Part shown: positions 61,689 to 64,000 of the stretch, piece after piece
Layout of the letters: each line of letters begins with the position of its first letter
How positions within the stretch are numbered: position 1 is the first letter of the stretch
Assembly (NCBI GenBank): GCA_965601975.1
Contig: OZ271856.1
Coordinates: 62,001 to 126,000, forward strand
DNA length: 64,000 nt
Source: JANQIO01 sp965601975
GTDB taxonomy: Bacteria; Pseudomonadota; Gammaproteobacteria; Pseudomonadales; Halieaceae
Direction: 5' to 3'
Program-made: the position numbers and the translations under genes
The notes under the pieces: model-generated
The model's database searches: none
What the model was told of the DNA's origin: nothing
Seen by the model: the letters and a program-made list of their open reading frames with translations, nothing else

Positions 61689-63452
61689 TCAGGCAACCTC
61701 TTCGTCCCGGAACTGCAGGCTCGCCAGCCGCTGGTACAGCGGTGAACTCCGCAGAAGGCTGTTGTGTGTGCCGGTGGCCACCAGCTTGCCGTGGTCCAGC
61801 ACCGCGATGTGATCGGCCTGCAGAATGGTGCTGAGCCGGTGGGCGATGATCACCGTGGTACGGCCCTTCATCAATTCTTCCAAGGCTTCCTGCACATGGC
61901 GCTCGCTCTCGGCGTCCAGCGCACTGGTCGCCTCGTCCAGCAGGAGGATTTCAGGATCCGCCAGCACCGCCCGTGCGATGGCAATGCGCTGCTTCTGGCC
62001 CCCTGACAGCCGCACTCCCTGCTCTCCCAGGTGGGACTGGTACTGGTCCGGCAGGCCCATGATGAAGTCGTGGGCATGGGCGGCCTTCGCCGCGGCCTCG
62101 ATTTCGGCCTGGCTGGCGTCCGGGCGCCCGTAGGCGATGTTGTAGGCCACGTCCGCGGTAAACATGGCGGGGGCCTGCGGGACCACCGCCAGGTGGCTGC
62201 GCAGTTCCCGGGTGGTCATGCCCTTCAGGTCAACACCGCCCATGGCAATGCTGCCCTGCTGGGGGTCGTAGAAGCGCTGCAATAGTTCGAACACGGTGGA
62301 TTTGCCCGCCCCGGAAGGGCCCACCAGGGCCAGGCTGCGGCCGGGTTCGACGGTCAGCGATATCCCGTCCAGCGCTTTTTGCAGTGGCCGGGTGGGGTAG
62401 CTGAAGGTCACGTTTTCGAGTTTGAGTTCCGCGCCTTCAGGTTCGCTGGGTTCCTCGGGTTCGGCGATATCACTGCGCTCCGCCAGCAACTCCATCAGCC
62501 GGTCGGTGGCGCCCGCCGCCCGCTGCACTTCGCTCCAGACCTCGGAGATGGTCGCGAAGCCCGAGCCCACCATGAAGGCGTAGAACACGAAGGCGCCCAG
62601 TTCCCCGCCGGTCATGCTGCCGGTGACCACGGCGTTGCCGCCGGACCAGATCATGCCCCCCAGGCCACCGAATACCATGAGAATGACGGCGGCGACCAGC
62701 AGGGCCCGCTGGCGGATGCGGCGCCTGGCGATCTCGAAGGCGCGCTGGGATTCCGCGGCGAAGGCGGCGCGCTCGTCCTCCTCGCGGGTGTAGCTCTGCA
62801 CGGTCTTGATGTGCTGGATGATTTCCCCGGCGTAGCTGCCCACGCCGGCGATGGAATCCTGGCTGGCGCTGGACAGGGTGCGCACCTTGCGGCCGTACAG
62901 CAGGATGGGCAGCAGCACCAGGGGTACCGCGGACAGCACCACAAGGGTCATCTTCACGCTGGTCACCAGCATCATAACCAGGGCGCCGACGGTGGTCAGG
63001 GTCGAGCGTATCGCCATCGACAGGGACGAGCCGATAATGGTCTGAAGCAGGGTGGTGTCGGTGGTCAGCCGCGACATGATTTCGCCGGAGCGGTTCTCGT
63101 CGAAGAAGCTGGGTTGCAGGGCGACCACGTTGGCGAACACGGCCTCGCGGATATCGGCGCTGACCCGCTCCCCCAGCCAGGACACCAGGTAGTAGCGAGT
63201 GAAGACGCCAATGGCCATGAGGAAGGCCAGGCCCATGATCAGTTTCACGGCCCCGGCGAGCTGTTCGCTGGAGCCGCTGGAAAATCCCTCGTCGATGAGG
63301 ATGCGCACGCCCTGGCCCAGGCCCAGCATAACGCTGGCGGTGAACACCAGGGCGATCGCCGCCGCCAGCAGGGTGCCGGAGTAGGGCTTCAGGAAGCGGC
63401 CGAGCCGCAGCAGGCTCGACAGCTTCGCGCGTTTGGGCTTGTCCTCACTCAT
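61689..63452 (-). CDS. MsbA-like ABC exporter (fused permease-ATPase)
   Basis: 587 residues: six membrane helices in the first 330 residues, then an ATP-binding domain with Walker A GPSGAGKST, Q-loop VVPQAPAMF, signature LSGGQKQR, Walker B ILLLDEATS and the switch His in IIAHRLS. Half-transporter that works as a homodimer; substrate (lipid A, lipids or drugs) unknown. Its stop is eight bases from the transposase stop. Confidence 0.92.
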   Translation of the reverse strand: MSEDKPKRAKLSSLLRLGRFLKPYSGTLLAAAIALVFTASVMLGLGQGVRILIDEGFSSGSSEQLAGAVKLIMGLAFLMAIGVFTRYYLVSWLGERVSADIREAVFANVVALQPSFFDENRSGEIMSRLTTDTTLLQTIIGSSLSMAIRSTLTTVGALVMMLVTSVKMTLVVLSAVPLVLLPILLYGRKVRTLSSASQDSIAGVGSYAGEIIQHIKTVQSYTREEDERAAFAAESQRAFEIARRRIRQRALLVAAVILMVFGGLGGMIWSGGNAVVTGSMTGGELGAFVFYAFMVGSGFATISEVWSEVQRAAGATDRLMELLAERSDIAEPEEPSEPEGAELKLENVTFSYPTRPLQKALDGISLTVEPGRSLALVGPSGAGKSTVFELLQRFYDPQQGSIAMGGVDLKGMTTRELRSHLAVVPQAPAMFTADVAYNIAYGRPDASQAEIEAAAKAAHAHDFIMGLPDQYQSHLGEQGVRLSGGQKQRIAIARAVLADPEILLLDEATSALDAESERHVQEALEELMKGRTTVIIAHRLSTILQADHIAVLDHGKLVATGTHNSLLRSSPLYQRLASLQFRDEEVA

Positions 63453-63548
63453 CCGGTTAGCCTAGCAGTTTCGGGGGTGTTACGGGCGCAACGGCGCTGT
63501 GCGCCGCCGCACAGATGTTGTGCAGTCACATATATACGCAGGCATTCC

Positions 63549-63554
63549 TATAAT
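63549..63554 (+). promoter_or_regulatory. -10 element of the cardiolipin synthase gene
   Basis: Perfect TATAAT seven bases before the ATG at 63561, so transcription would begin at or near the start codon. The -35 region (TCACAT at 63526) is poor. Confidence 0.5.
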
Positions 63555-63560
63555 GGGCCC

Positions 63561-64000
63561 ATGACTCCGAAACCCGGCAAGCCTGCCCACTGGGACGAAG
63601 CCCGACTATACGAAGACAGCGAAGCCTTCTTCGACCGTCTGCTGGAGTGCATTGCCGCTGCCCGCCACAGCATCGACTTCGAGTACTACATCTTCGAGCT
63701 GGACCACCTTGGCGAGCGATTCGTGCAGGCCCTGTGCGCGGCGGCGGAGCGGGGCGTGCGGGTGCGGGTGATGATGGACGGCGTGGGCTCGCTCGACGAC
63801 TGCGAGCTCCTGTCCGAGCGGCTCAGCGCCCACCGGGTGCACGTGCGCATCTACCACCCGCTGCCCTGGCTGTTCGACACTTACCGCTGGACGCGCTGGC
63901 CCGCATCCGGGCGGCCCAGCCTCTGGCTGTTGAAGTTCCTGCGCCTCGCACTGAACATGAATCGTCGCAACCATCGCAAACTCTGCACTGTGGACCGGGA
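63561..64000 (+). CDS. cardiolipin synthase / phospholipase D-like protein (5' part)
   Basis: 146 codons to the right edge. The frame has AARHSIDFEYYIFELDHLGERFVQAL and GVRVRVMMDGVGS, typical of ClsA/ClsB-type PLD enzymes, and NRRNHRKLCTVD, the first HxK half-motif of the catalytic HKD site. The lack of N-terminal membrane helices points to the ClsB (YbhO) type, which makes cardiolipin. Incomplete at the window end. Confidence 0.85.
   Translation, partial: MTPKPGKPAHWDEARLYEDSEAFFDRLLECIAAARHSIDFEYYIFELDHLGERFVQALCAAAERGVRVRVMMDGVGSLDDCELLSERLSAHRVHVRIYHPLPWLFDTYRWTRWPASGRPSLWLLKFLRLALNMNRRNHRKLCTVDR

Noticed and set aside
60640..61700. Target-site duplication of the IS481 element
   Set aside because: Sequences outside the inverted repeats (CTCTCAAT left, GATGAGTA right) do not match.

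Overview
The window is chromosomal DNA of a Gram-negative gammaproteobacterium. The backbone is GC-rich and encodes serB, a FimW-like PilZ protein, efp-epmA, an NhaC antiporter, a FAN1 nuclease-helicase pair, an ECF sigma/ChrR regulon, split pntAA-pntAB-pntB and MsbA-like/ClsB envelope genes. The mix of Pseudomonas-like neighbourhoods (serB next to FimW and an AhpA/YtjB gene; FAN1 next to a Rad3/DinG-like helicase) with a ChrR-type photooxidative-stress locus suggests a marine, possibly Halieaceae/OM60-like, bacterium. That placement is inference only. No tRNA, rRNA or CRISPR array was seen.

Layout. (1) 1-22378: housekeeping backbone. The clearest regulatory unit is the divergent locus at 12927-18860: an ECF sigma factor and its zinc-binding ChrR anti-sigma factor face a five-gene operon (FAD oxidoreductase, DUF1365, Cfa, DUF2878, periplasmic protein). 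Two matched divergent promoters, TGATCC-N18-TAAACA and TGATCT-N18-TAAATT, lie between them. (2) 22380-33800: a visibly AT-richer accessory region. It opens with a tight plus-strand operon: small protein, PRTase-like protein, ORC/CDC6-like AAA ATPase, unknown protein, N6-adenine DNA methyltransferase. This is a strong candidate for a little-described conflict/defence system. It is followed by a membrane-protein cassette between near-identical GGGGTCAGA-type repeats, gene debris, and a minus-strand set containing a HExxH-type putative peptidase and small membrane-anchored proteins. (3) 33910-54548: a host-like-GC cluster dominated by two giant, domain-less open frames (1832 and 2105 aa). They sit with a PhoD-like phosphoesterase, a peptidoglycan-binding (possibly lysozyme-like) protein, a lipoprotein and a coiled-coil inner-membrane protein; a serine-hydrolase lipoprotein is divergent. 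This is the most unusual locus of the window. (4) 54571-64000: backbone again, with a curious series of short ORFs each followed by a hairpin or terminator (55509-56362), a GNAT enzyme, a penicillin-acylase-family lipoprotein, a hemerythrin-domain protein, an IS481-family insertion, an MsbA-like ABC exporter and the start of a cardiolipin synthase gene.

All functional calls come from reading the sequence and recalling family signatures; no database search was run. Where a start codon was moved from the longest open frame, the reason is given in the entry.
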